Shown here: positions 1-8,200 of the stretch, in pieces | Numbering within the stretch: position 1 is the stretch's first letter | Layout: each line of letters opens with the position of its first letter | Assembly: GCA_024709185.1 (NCBI GenBank) | Contig: JANJXE010000391.1 | Span: 1-11,888, forward strand | Direction: 5' to 3' | DNA length: 11,888 nt | From: Paludibacter sp. | GTDB lineage: Bacteria; Bacteroidota; Bacteroidia; Bacteroidales; Paludibacteraceae | Position numbers and translations under genes: made by a program | Notes under the pieces: generated by a model | The model's input: only the letters and a program-made list of their open reading frames with translations | Told to the model about the DNA's origin: nothing | Database searches by the model: none

Positions 1-159
1 CAACGTAATTTGGGTTCCCTTAGATACATTTTGAACCAATACACTGGTTACTACGTTGCTGGTTCCCTTGCCTGCGAAGCGAACAGTATAGTTCAGTGCA
101 TTAATGGTCAACAGACAGGTTATCAACCCAAATACAATTAACGAAGTGCGTTTTATCAT
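1..159 (-). CDS. N-terminus of a secreted protein of unknown function (partial)
   Basis: This is a 53-codon open frame that starts at the ATG complementary to 157-159 and runs off the left edge of the window without a stop. The protein begins MIKRTSLIVFGLITCLL, a basic start plus hydrophobic core, and signal peptidase I cleavage is plausible after the Ala of TINA (about residue 21). The residues before Cys15 (LIT) are a poor lipobox, so I do not call a lipoprotein. The mature start, NYTVRFAGKGTSNVVTSVLV followed by QNVSKGTQITL, resembles the beta-strand-rich N-termini of large surface proteins of Bacteroidota, some of which carry C-terminal type IX secretion sorting domains; that resemblance is from memory. 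It lies 43 bases downstream of the GH78 gene on the same strand and is probably the next gene of the same operon. Its function cannot be judged from this fragment. Confidence 0.6.
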   Translation of the reverse strand, partial: MIKRTSLIVFGLITCLLTINALNYTVRFAGKGTSNVVTSVLVQNVSKGTQITL

Positions 160-202
160 GGTTTTCTTTATAAAAATGTAACAATGGATTACCGTATATT
201 AA

Positions 203-2671
203 TTATTTTCGGGCTCTGAACAGATAAGTCCCCTGCGATACCAGTATCGGATCGGCGTTCCTATCTTTCATCTGATTATCAACCGACATAGATACAGAAG
301 AGTATCCTTTAGGAAAAACTACCTGTGCAGTACAATTTGCCGGAATAGTACAACTCATCTCAAAATAATCATCATTCATTTCCCATGACACCTCAATATT
401 ACCCCGCGGCGAACGATAATGACCCCGGGCACTGGTGAGATCACCGACCGGAATCGGGCGAATAAGGATTTTATCAGACGCAACAGCATCGGGCGCATCG
501 GAGATTCCCAACACACTGGAATAAAACCATTCCATCAAATGTCCCAGCATCAGGTGATTATTCGATACTTCCTCAAGTGCAGGCCACGATTCGGTAAGTG
601 CAGTCGCTCCTTTTTTAAGCTGAAATCCATAGCCCGGCACATCATCCCGGTTTATCATTTTGTAAAGTAAATGAGAATATTCGGGGGTACTCAATGCCTC
701 AACCAGAAAGTGGAAGCCTATATCACCGGCAGTAAGCGCATACCCATCGTTTTTCACTGTATTCACCAGCGATTGATATACCGCCTGTCGTTCGTTTTCG
801 TCGGGGAGGTTTAAACAAAGCGGCATAGCCAGGGCGGTCTGACTACCTGTTGCATAGGTTTTTCTAACAGGATCATAAAAACGATTGTTGAATGCTTTTC
901 GAATCGAGTCGGCCTTGCTCTGGTAGTTCAGAGCATCCGCTTGTTTGCCCAGCAAGCGGGCTATTTCCGAGACCAGGTATACATCCTTGTAATAAATTGC
1001 AGTAGCCGTAAGCGACACCGGGGTTAATTGTGCAACACCCGGAGGTTGAGGGCCATAATCAAACCAGTCGCCCAGCCCGTGTGATAAAATATGCTGATCG
1101 GCCTTTGTGGCAAGATAGGCTACATAGCGGGTCATCATCGGATAGGCTTCTTCGAGCAATTCACGATCACCATACCACTTGTATATCATCCAGGGAAGTA
1201 TAACACCTGCGCTACCCCACTCCGGTGAATCAACAAAACCATCTGAGAAAACGACGTATTCAGGTGCAATATCGGGGATTAATCCATCTTCGCGCTGAGC
1301 GTTCATCATATCCCGGATTTTCTTTCGATACAGCTGATGGACATCGTAATTGTATCTGATCGAATTTCCCATCAGGTAGGATTGTTCGAGCCAACCGAGT
1401 TTTTCGCGGTGCGGACAATCGGTAAGAGAACTTTGCATATTGCTTCGTATTGCCCAGTTAATCAGCGAATAGATCCTGTTCAGCAAGTCCGATGAGCACG
1501 TAAAATCACCGGTTGACGGCGCTGAATTGCGAATATGGAGCGATTCGCAGGATAGTAATGTAGGTTTAGACAAATCGGATGTTTGATTCATAGCACTCCC
1601 GGCACCTTCAACCGTAAGGTAACGAAAACCATAGTAACTAAACTGTGGCTGCCAGGTTTCAACACCATCGCCCTTCAGTATATATTCAAAATAATAGGGG
1701 CTGCCAGATGCCTTTTGATTCACCCGCTTGTCGGGTTTCAGCAACTCGCCGGGCCAGAAACGTATTGTATCACCTCTTTTCCCTTTCACTTTCACAGCAA
1801 TAATTCCCGATGCATTTTGGCCAAAATCGATCGTAAAGCTATTGGTATCCAACGCATAGTATCGTTGCGGTTGAAAACGCTGCATCACTTTCACCGGATA
1901 CATCGTTTCCGGTTCCAGCTTACCCGATGGAGCTTCAGCAAATTGTGCGATTTTCCAATGGGAATCATTAAAACCCACGGCATTCCAACCTTTTTGTTCC
2001 AATCGTGCATCGTAGTTTTCACCTCCATACATGCTACTAAATGTTATCGCCGAAGGAAAAGTTTTCCAGGTTGAATCGGAAACTATCACCTGAGTACTGT
2101 TATCGTCGTGGATGATTTTCAGCATGCAAATCAGTTTAGGATAACCGAATGCAATCATTAATTTGTGGTATCGTTCACTTCCTATATAATGGAACCCATT
2201 TCCTACGATAGCTGCAATCACATTCTCACCCTTGTGCAACTGTGATGTGATATCGTAGGTATTGAACAACACCTGCTTGTCGTAGTGCGTCCATCCCGGA
2301 GCCAAAACCCTGTCGTCGGGTTGCTTACCATTTACAAATGCAGTGTAATGACCCAATCCGCTAATAATCAAGAAAGCCTGGCGAACCGGTTTTTTCAGTT
2401 CAAATTGTTTTCGGAACATCGGAACAACTGTTTCAGGCTTAACACGGATCTGTTGAGAATTCTCGTGCACATGAATTCCCGGGACAAGACGTTGTGCTGC
2501 GGGTAAATTTTCATAACTGATCCATCGGGCCCCGGACCAATCATCCGGTACAAAAGGACTTACCCTGTTGTCGTTCAAAACTATCAAATCAGCGCTCTTC
2601 GAACCGGCAACGACCGGAAAGCTAAGATACAGCACAAAAAGACAGGTAAAAATACAGTTTGCTTTATTCAT
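203..2671 (-). CDS. Secreted alpha-L-rhamnosidase, GH78 (LEQ motif type)
   Basis: This 822-residue protein is a probable exo-acting, inverting glycosidase removing terminal alpha-L-rhamnose, most likely in the periplasm. Residues 1-22 form a signal peptide without a lipobox. The domains follow the GH78 order: a jelly-roll rhamnosidase N module (about 85-255, with GLGHYTAFVNG at 105-115), a second beta-sandwich (about 270-375, IDFGQNASG at 281-289), the (alpha/alpha)6 catalytic barrel (about 380-725) and a C-terminal beta-sheet domain (about 727-800). The catalytic-site motif DCPHREKLGWLEQ spans 418-430, giving D418 and the likely general acid E423. Q430 sits where Bacillus sp. GL1 RhaB has Asp579. 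E694 in ALTESW matches the catalytic base. The spacing from D418 to E694 is 276 residues, close to the 274 in RhaB. The ATG at 2669-2671 follows the preceding stop by 8 bases and begins the signal peptide. Family assignment is firm; the exact glycan is unknown. Confidence 0.95.
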   Translation of the reverse strand: MNKANCIFTCLFVLYLSFPVVAGSKSADLIVLNDNRVSPFVPDDWSGARWISYENLPAAQRLVPGIHVHENSQQIRVKPETVVPMFRKQFELKKPVRQAFLIISGLGHYTAFVNGKQPDDRVLAPGWTHYDKQVLFNTYDITSQLHKGENVIAAIVGNGFHYIGSERYHKLMIAFGYPKLICMLKIIHDDNSTQVIVSDSTWKTFPSAITFSSMYGGENYDARLEQKGWNAVGFNDSHWKIAQFAEAPSGKLEPETMYPVKVMQRFQPQRYYALDTNSFTIDFGQNASGIIAVKVKGKRGDTIRFWPGELLKPDKRVNQKASGSPYYFEYILKGDGVETWQPQFSYYGFRYLTVEGAGSAMNQTSDLSKPTLLSCESLHIRNSAPSTGDFTCSSDLLNRIYSLINWAIRSNMQSSLTDCPHREKLGWLEQSYLMGNSIRYNYDVHQLYRKKIRDMMNAQREDGLIPDIAPEYVVFSDGFVDSPEWGSAGVILPWMIYKWYGDRELLEEAYPMMTRYVAYLATKADQHILSHGLGDWFDYGPQPPGVAQLTPVSLTATAIYYKDVYLVSEIARLLGKQADALNYQSKADSIRKAFNNRFYDPVRKTYATGSQTALAMPLCLNLPDENERQAVYQSLVNTVKNDGYALTAGDIGFHFLVEALSTPEYSHLLYKMINRDDVPGYGFQLKKGATALTESWPALEEVSNNHLMLGHLMEWFYSSVLGISDAPDAVASDKILIRPIPVGDLTSARGHYRSPRGNIEVSWEMNDDYFEMSCTIPANCTAQVVFPKGYSSVSMSVDNQMKDRNADPILVSQGTYLFRARK

Positions 2672-2679
2672 GGGGATAC

Positions 2680-3948
2680 TTATTTCGGGAATTCGACCAA
2701 CACTGCATCACCGGCATTTAACCTAAACTTCAAACCACCGTTGCGGTACTTCATTTTTCGCTCTACAGTACCCTGAGTAACTTTAACAGTTCCCTTCTTG
2801 TTCATAAGCAACACTTCTATCTCAGCACCTTTATCAGGTTGTAAAGGAGTTAAGAGCAGTTGTACATTTTTATTTTCGTCAAAAAAACAGCCTCCAATAT
2901 GGTCATCTCCCTTCAAGGCCTTAACGGGCCCGAACGATTTCAGTGCCTCGTCGTACAATGAATAAGGTCGGGCAGCCGTTTGGATTACACCCACAGGATC
3001 ACTCTTTAGCAATTTACGGCCAATTACCTGTACTTCCCTGTTTAATTCTTTTACATATTGATAGCGAACTGTCTCATTTCCATTTCGATCAATCATCGCA
3101 TCGGTAAACACTTCGGTAGCACTCCCGGGAGTCCAGTAACAAAAATACTGAATTCCCTTAGCTCCCAATGCTAAATTCGACCACACCTGCCAGCGAATAT
3201 CCTCTCTCGATGGTTCCCGTTTATCGGGTACACCTGGTGTTTGAGCTATGGACAGAGTCTGGATAAAGGTCCAGAAAGGAATGCCTGCCTTTAGCGCCTT
3301 ACTCCGTATCAAATCGAGGTTGTAGTAATAATCATCAATAATTTCTCCGTTAGTAAGCAAAGGATAACTATCGTAGGATAAATAGGGTGGATTTACTTCA
3401 GCCAACCATGTATCAATATAATCTTCGTAATTATGGGTTTGAATACCACCGGTAGCATAGGTTGGAAACAAATTAACATGCCACATCTTAGTGCTGAAGT
3501 TTGCTTCAAAGCTACGCACAAATGCCGCTACACTTTTCATCAGTGGTTTACCGGGTTCATCAATCAACAGTTCTCCGGCAAATGCAGGATGTGTGGCAAA
3601 AGATTTCAGTCCGGTGACAAACTCTTCCGGTATCTGTTGAAGTTGATCGTAATTCTGAATTGCATAATGAGTACTTTTCCGGTTTACAAAATACAGGAGA
3701 TTATGCCGATCACTCAAATCCAGTGCTTGTACTACCTCATCGGGAGTGTTTTCGTAATGAGCAAACCCATTTACAAAGGTTAAACCACTCTCCGCCATTT
3801 TCTTGTACTGAAAATCGGTGCGAAACGAATCGGGAGGTGTGACCCACATTCCAATTGGAAATTTATCGGGATGAAGGATAGTATAACGACCCGACGAAAG
3901 CGGTAAGCTTAAAAGAAGCCCACCTAAAAGTAAAAATAAAATTCTCAT
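2680..3948 (-). CDS. Secreted TIM-barrel protein, probable glycoside hydrolase of unassigned family (copy 2)
   Basis: This 422-residue protein has a signal peptide (about 1-20, MRILFLLLGGLLLSLPLSSG) and no lipobox Cys, so it is probably periplasmic. I read eight alternating strands typical of a (beta/alpha)8 barrel: IGMWVTP (32-38), LTFVNGF (56-62), LLYFVNR (84-90), AGELLIDEP (124-132), KMWHVNLFP (154-162), YLSYDSYPL (189-197), PFWTFIQTLS (224-233) and KGIQYFCYW (264-272). A small beta domain follows (about 315-422). The strand-4 IDEP (D130, E131) resembles the NEP acid/base motif of clan GH-A enzymes, and the Trp ending strand 8 also fits. Strand 7 ends in Gln230 where a GH-A nucleophile Glu is expected. 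It is a tandem paralogue of the gene ending 12 bases upstream and lies 8 bases before the GH78 gene. A sugar-cleaving role is inferred from fold and context; a non-catalytic binding role remains possible. I cannot assign a CAZy family. Confidence 0.8.
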   Translation of the reverse strand: MRILFLLLGGLLLSLPLSSGRYTILHPDKFPIGMWVTPPDSFRTDFQYKKMAESGLTFVNGFAHYENTPDEVVQALDLSDRHNLLYFVNRKSTHYAIQNYDQLQQIPEEFVTGLKSFATHPAFAGELLIDEPGKPLMKSVAAFVRSFEANFSTKMWHVNLFPTYATGGIQTHNYEDYIDTWLAEVNPPYLSYDSYPLLTNGEIIDDYYYNLDLIRSKALKAGIPFWTFIQTLSIAQTPGVPDKREPSREDIRWQVWSNLALGAKGIQYFCYWTPGSATEVFTDAMIDRNGNETVRYQYVKELNREVQVIGRKLLKSDPVGVIQTAARPYSLYDEALKSFGPVKALKGDDHIGGCFFDENKNVQLLLTPLQPDKGAEIEVLLMNKKGTVKVTQGTVERKMKYRNGGLKFRLNAGDAVLVEFPK

Positions 3949-3960
3949 TGCTAAACCGGT

Positions 3961-5262
3961 TTAAAATTCAATAAAGACAGCTTCACCTTTCTCAATTGTC
4001 AGTTCCAGTTGTTGGTTACTTACCTGTACGGTGCCGGACTGAGCATTTCTCCACACTTTAACCTGAGTTGTATTCTGGAGTTGAAGTTTTACCCTTGCAC
4101 TTTTCTCCGGCATTAAAGGATGAATCAGTAACTTCTTTTTACCATCGGTAGAGGTAAAGCAACCTGTGATGGCATCGTCGCCGGTAACCTCCAACACAGG
4201 ACCGAAACTGTTTAATGGTGAGTGAAGTTGATAAGGGTTCGCTGCTGTCTGAATAACTCCTTCGGCGTGGCATTCAAGCAATATTTTACCTATTTCTTTG
4301 AAATCGGCATTTAATTTTTTAACATAATCGTACCGTACTGTTTTCTTTCCATCCACAGTAATGAGTGCGTCCCCGAACTGTTCGGTGCCTCCACCCGGTG
4401 TCCAATAAGTGAAATACTGAATACCTTTTGCCCCGAATGCCAGACTTGCCCAAACCTGCCATCGAATATCGGCCTCTGAGGGTTCGCGCTTGTTTGAGAC
4501 GCCCGGAGTTCCCTGAATCGACAAGGTCTGAATAAATACCCAAAATGGGATTTTCTTAAACCTGGTTTTTGAACGAATCAGATCGAGGTTGTGATAATAG
4601 TCGTTAATAATCTTTCCATCAGTTAACAGCGGATAACTGTCGTATGAAACAAACTTAGGATTCATGTCAACCATCCAGTTATTTATGTAATCAGCATAAC
4701 TGGGGGCCTGAATTCCACCGGTTGCATACATAGGGAATAAATTAACATGCCAGAGTTTGTCGGGATAGGCTTTTTCGAAGGCCTGTGTGAACTTGGCCAG
4801 GGCCGAAAATAACGGTTTTCCCGGTTCGTCAATTAACAATTCTCCGGCAAATGCCGGATGATTCATGTAGGGTTTAATTCCGTCTGTGAACTTCTTCAGC
4901 AGGGTTTCATCCGGCTTATTGGCATATTTATGAATATCGTCGGCAACTACTGCCTTATTGGCAAAGTATTTCAGATTATTCTCCCGACAAAAATCGAGCG
5001 TTTGCATAATCTTCAGGTTACTGTTTTCAAAATAATGAAAACCATTTACGAAATTCATACCTGCTTCCCGAATACGCGCAAACTCAGCGGTATTCTGAAA
5101 ACCATTGGGAGGAGTCACCCACAGCCCAACAGGAATCTCCTGAATACCCATTACATCATAACTTTTTTCTTCAGGTTGTGGTTGAGGCTTCTCTTCCGGG
5201 TCATCACATGCACCTAACACCACCGCTCCCACACAAAAGGCAATTAAAAAAAACTTATTCAT
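3961..5262 (-). CDS. TIM-barrel lipoprotein, probable glycoside hydrolase of unassigned family (copy 1)
   Basis: This 433-residue protein has a type II signal peptide: the lipobox LGAC ends at Cys19 and is followed by DDPEE. An acidic stretch just after the lipid-bearing Cys is the known surface-export signal of Bacteroidota lipoproteins, so I infer a place on the outer face of the outer membrane. A Pro/Glu/Gln-rich linker (about 20-35) leads to a (beta/alpha)8 barrel parallel to that of the downstream paralogue: IPVGLWVTPP (43-52), GELLIDEP (140-147, D145 and E146), WHVNLFP (171-177), SYDSYP (206-211) and FWVFIQTLSI (240-249, Gln245). By eye the strand-4 to strand-8 region is about two-thirds identical to the paralogue. 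The gene starts 21 bases after the GH78-GH20 gene. It may act on the polymer outside the cell while the soluble copy works inside, but that split is inference. The substrate is unknown. Confidence 0.8.
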   Translation of the reverse strand: MNKFFLIAFCVGAVVLGACDDPEEKPQPQPEEKSYDVMGIQEIPVGLWVTPPNGFQNTAEFARIREAGMNFVNGFHYFENSNLKIMQTLDFCRENNLKYFANKAVVADDIHKYANKPDETLLKKFTDGIKPYMNHPAFAGELLIDEPGKPLFSALAKFTQAFEKAYPDKLWHVNLFPMYATGGIQAPSYADYINNWMVDMNPKFVSYDSYPLLTDGKIINDYYHNLDLIRSKTRFKKIPFWVFIQTLSIQGTPGVSNKREPSEADIRWQVWASLAFGAKGIQYFTYWTPGGGTEQFGDALITVDGKKTVRYDYVKKLNADFKEIGKILLECHAEGVIQTAANPYQLHSPLNSFGPVLEVTGDDAITGCFTSTDGKKKLLIHPLMPEKSARVKLQLQNTTQVKVWRNAQSGTVQVSNQQLELTIEKGEAVFIEF

Positions 5263-5283
5263 TGTATTTCAAATTTACTTGTA

Positions 5284-8200
5284 TTAATATTCAGCAGGCA
5301 AATTATAGCCCATTCGTTTCCATCTGTTTTTCAACACTTCCAATGCATCCAGAAAGCGGTTGTATGATTTTTCTTCCTGATTTGTCCATGCTGTCTCTGC
5401 ATAGGCTGCTATGCGTGGAAAAACCTGGTATTCAATATCGCTGCGATTTCGGATCCATTCGGTCCACAACTGACAACCAATGCCGTAAATCTGGTTTTTG
5501 TTGTATCCTTCCGGCACAGGATTAAATGCGTACGATCGTTTGAGGGGAATCTGATCATAGGAGTAGTTGAGGTAAGTATCGTCGGAATAGGAATTAACAA
5601 CTGTGTACGAATTATCGAGCGCATACTTCAAAATACCCATGTTTCCGGTCCAGAAATGCACTACAGCTTCTTTTGATAACTGATGAGTAGCATCGGGCGT
5701 TGCACGGGCCCAGTTGTGAGCATTTATGCCTAAAATTTCATTCCACCCCATCATTTTTTTTCCTAAGTCGTTTTCTATATACCTGCATATTTCGTTGGTA
5801 AAATGAACCTGTACATCCCGGTAATTTTGCAGGTTGTGCTTCTGCATGTAGTGTTTTACCGATTCGGATTGTTGCCAGGCATCGAATTTTACTTCATCTC
5901 CCCCGATGTGAATATACTTACCGGGAAATAACTGACTAACTTCACGAAGAACATCCTTTAAAAACTGCATAACACGGGGTGAAGAAGGGTCGTATACTTC
6001 GGTCATAACACCAAACCGCACCGGCACTTTTATCGTTGCACCCGTAGTTCCGAGCCAGGGATAAGAAGCTATAGCTGCCGAAGCATGTCCCGGCATACTG
6101 ATTTCAGGTACAATCTGAATATGACGATCAGCAGCATATTGCACGATTTCATGTATATCCTCCTTTGTATAATATCCTGCGTGAGGTTGAGAGTCGAATT
6201 TATTACTCTGATACCTTCTAAGAAACTCATCGTAGGCAGGATTTCCTGTTTCACCGGGTGACTGAAGATCAGGATCTGCAATCTGAGTACTGTCACGACG
6301 ACTTCCAATTTCAGTAAGTAAGGGATAACCCGGAATTTCAAGGCGCCATCCGGCATCATCGGTAAGGTGCCAGTGAAAGGTATTCATTTTCAATCGGGCC
6401 ATTTCATCCAACAACATTTTCACTGTTTCTTTACCGTGGAAATGCCTTGCTTCATCCAACATAAAGGCACGCCATCCAAAAGCAGGACTATCATCGATTC
6501 GAACACATGGCAGTTGTTTATTCTTCAGCAACTGTCTGAGAGTCTGTAATGCATAAAAATGTCCGGCAGCTGAATTAGCTGAAATAAGAATTTTATCGGA
6601 CTGTATCTCCAGCATATAACTTTCCTTATTCTTACTGCTTTCCGTCTTCACAAACGAAACAGATACTCCGCCCGGATTCTTAGCGATTCCTGCTTCCTGT
6701 TTCATCATTTCATACAACTGATCAGCTAACAGGCTGTTTTCTGTCGTTGTTATTCCGGCAGTAAGATCGCAATGACCTTCATTTAGCTGTATAGTTGCAG
6801 GATAGGGTATTAGTGCCGGTGTTTCTTTCTTTACAGGAAGGCTACCATTTAATTTATAAGTACCCGACTCTGCTTCGTAGACTGCATAGCCATCCCGCAA
6901 ACCCGTAAAACGAAGAAAACGATTGGCCTGTTGTTGGTGTTTTGCTTCAGTATCATCGACCGATGGAACATAAACTACAGCTTTACTTCCAACAGGCACT
7001 GTTATAGTTAATTGAAGTTTATCTGCTGTACGTTTCCAGTCAATTCCGGCTTTGCCATAGGGAGTGGTTTTGTAATACGATGCATATTCCATATCTCCGG
7101 CAGGTTGAGGCTTGAATTGAATTTTCCTGTAACCTGCTTCAATAGGCGTCATTCCGGCCAGATTCTGATACAACCAAACTAAACCGCCACCAAACATAGG
7201 GTGATTGCGTGAATACTCTCCAATCCATGTCTCCCATGTAGTTGTAGCACCTAACTGAATCCAGTAGCCAAAACCGGGGAAGGTTTTTTTATTCATTGCT
7301 TCATAAGCCAATTCATTTAAACCATTGGCTGCCAACGTTTCAAAAAGATATCGTGTACCAAAAATTCCGGTATCGAGATGCCCGCCCGCTTCCTTCATAT
7401 CGGTTTCCACGGTTGCAACCACCCGCTGACGGATACTGTCGGGGAGTCCCATTTTGAGCGCAAATATATTGGCTCCGTATTTCCCAAATGTACGTTCTTC
7501 GGAAGAATAAAACTGCTTTATAAAGGCATCTCTGGTAGCAGAAGCCTTAGCCAGTAATTGTATTGATTCCGCTGTTTTACCAAGCACCTGTGCACTAAGA
7601 CCAGTATTGTAGGTACATAGCCAATAGTAAAATGTATGTACCAGCTCGGTGGGCGGGAATTTACCCGGCGGACACCAGTCTCCAAGGTTCATCCATTCGT
7701 GCGGTTGATTAGCGTCGGGTGCTTTCTGATGCATGATACCTCTTTTATCGACCCATTGGCTCATGTAGTTCAGATATCCTTTCATCCCTTCATAAGTATA
7801 CGCCAGAATATCTGCATCGCCATATACCTGATAAAATTCCCAGGGCATAATTGCAATGGCCGCTCCCCATGCAACACCACCTCCACAACCGGGTTGCCAG
7901 GGGGCTCCATTCGGAACATATCCGGTAGTCTTATCCTGCGCCCCGGCAATATCTTCAATCCATTTTTTGTAAAATGCTGCTACATCAAAATGATGGGTGA
8001 CGGTCGACATCACTACCTGTCCGTCGCCGGTATAGGCATTTCGTTCGCGGTGTGGACAATCACTCGCGATGCCACCATGCATATTATCGAGTTGGGTTCG
8101 CTTCCAGATTTTATTTATCTTATTAAACAATGGATTTGAACTAGCAAATTCACCAACCGTTCCAACAGCAGTATATACCGCTTCAGCCATCAGGTTATCG

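Larger units (their letters stand above)
2680..5262 (-). repeat. Tandem gene duplication (two TIM-barrel paralogues)
   Basis: The two adjacent genes encode proteins that align along nearly their whole length. From THPAFAGELL in the downstream copy (residue 119) to the Trp-Thr-Pro-Gly after strand 8 (residue 275) I counted about 108 identities in 157 aligned residues. The N-termini differ (lipoprotein versus plain signal peptide) and the C-terminal beta domains are more diverged. DNA similarity is patchy with many synonymous changes, so the duplication is old rather than a recent unequal crossover. Confidence 0.85.

Noticed and set aside
160..202. The 43-base spacer before the last partial gene as an independent promoter.
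   Set aside because: No paired TTTG and TAnnTTTG elements at proper spacing are visible, and 43 bases is compatible with co-transcription.
3952..3963. Perfect 12-base palindrome TAAACCGGTTTA between the two TIM-barrel genes, overlapping the first gene's stop codon.
   Set aside because: A few 12-base palindromes are expected by chance in a window of this size, no second copy was seen in the other spacers, and there is no T-run to make it a terminator.
5246..5253. Run of eight A (eight T in the coding sense) in the signal-peptide codons of the lipoprotein gene, a possible phase-variation tract.
   Set aside because: It encodes the ordinary Phe-Phe-Leu of a signal peptide, and a similar run occurs inside the GH20 region (5754-5761) as Lys codons. 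Length eight in an A/T-rich context is weak evidence for slippage control.
6845..6862. Out-of-frame TAAATG at the GH78/GH20 junction, suggesting a relic stop/start overlap.
   Set aside because: The ATG opens only a five-codon frame that ends at TAA and is not in the GH20 frame, and no signal peptide follows. It is best treated as coincidence.
7636..8139. Plus-strand open frames of 60-167 codons opposite the enzymes, such as this one and 1583-2074.
   Set aside because: They lie wholly inside well-supported minus-strand genes, show no recognisable domain or convincing start context, and have the composition expected of antisense shadows.
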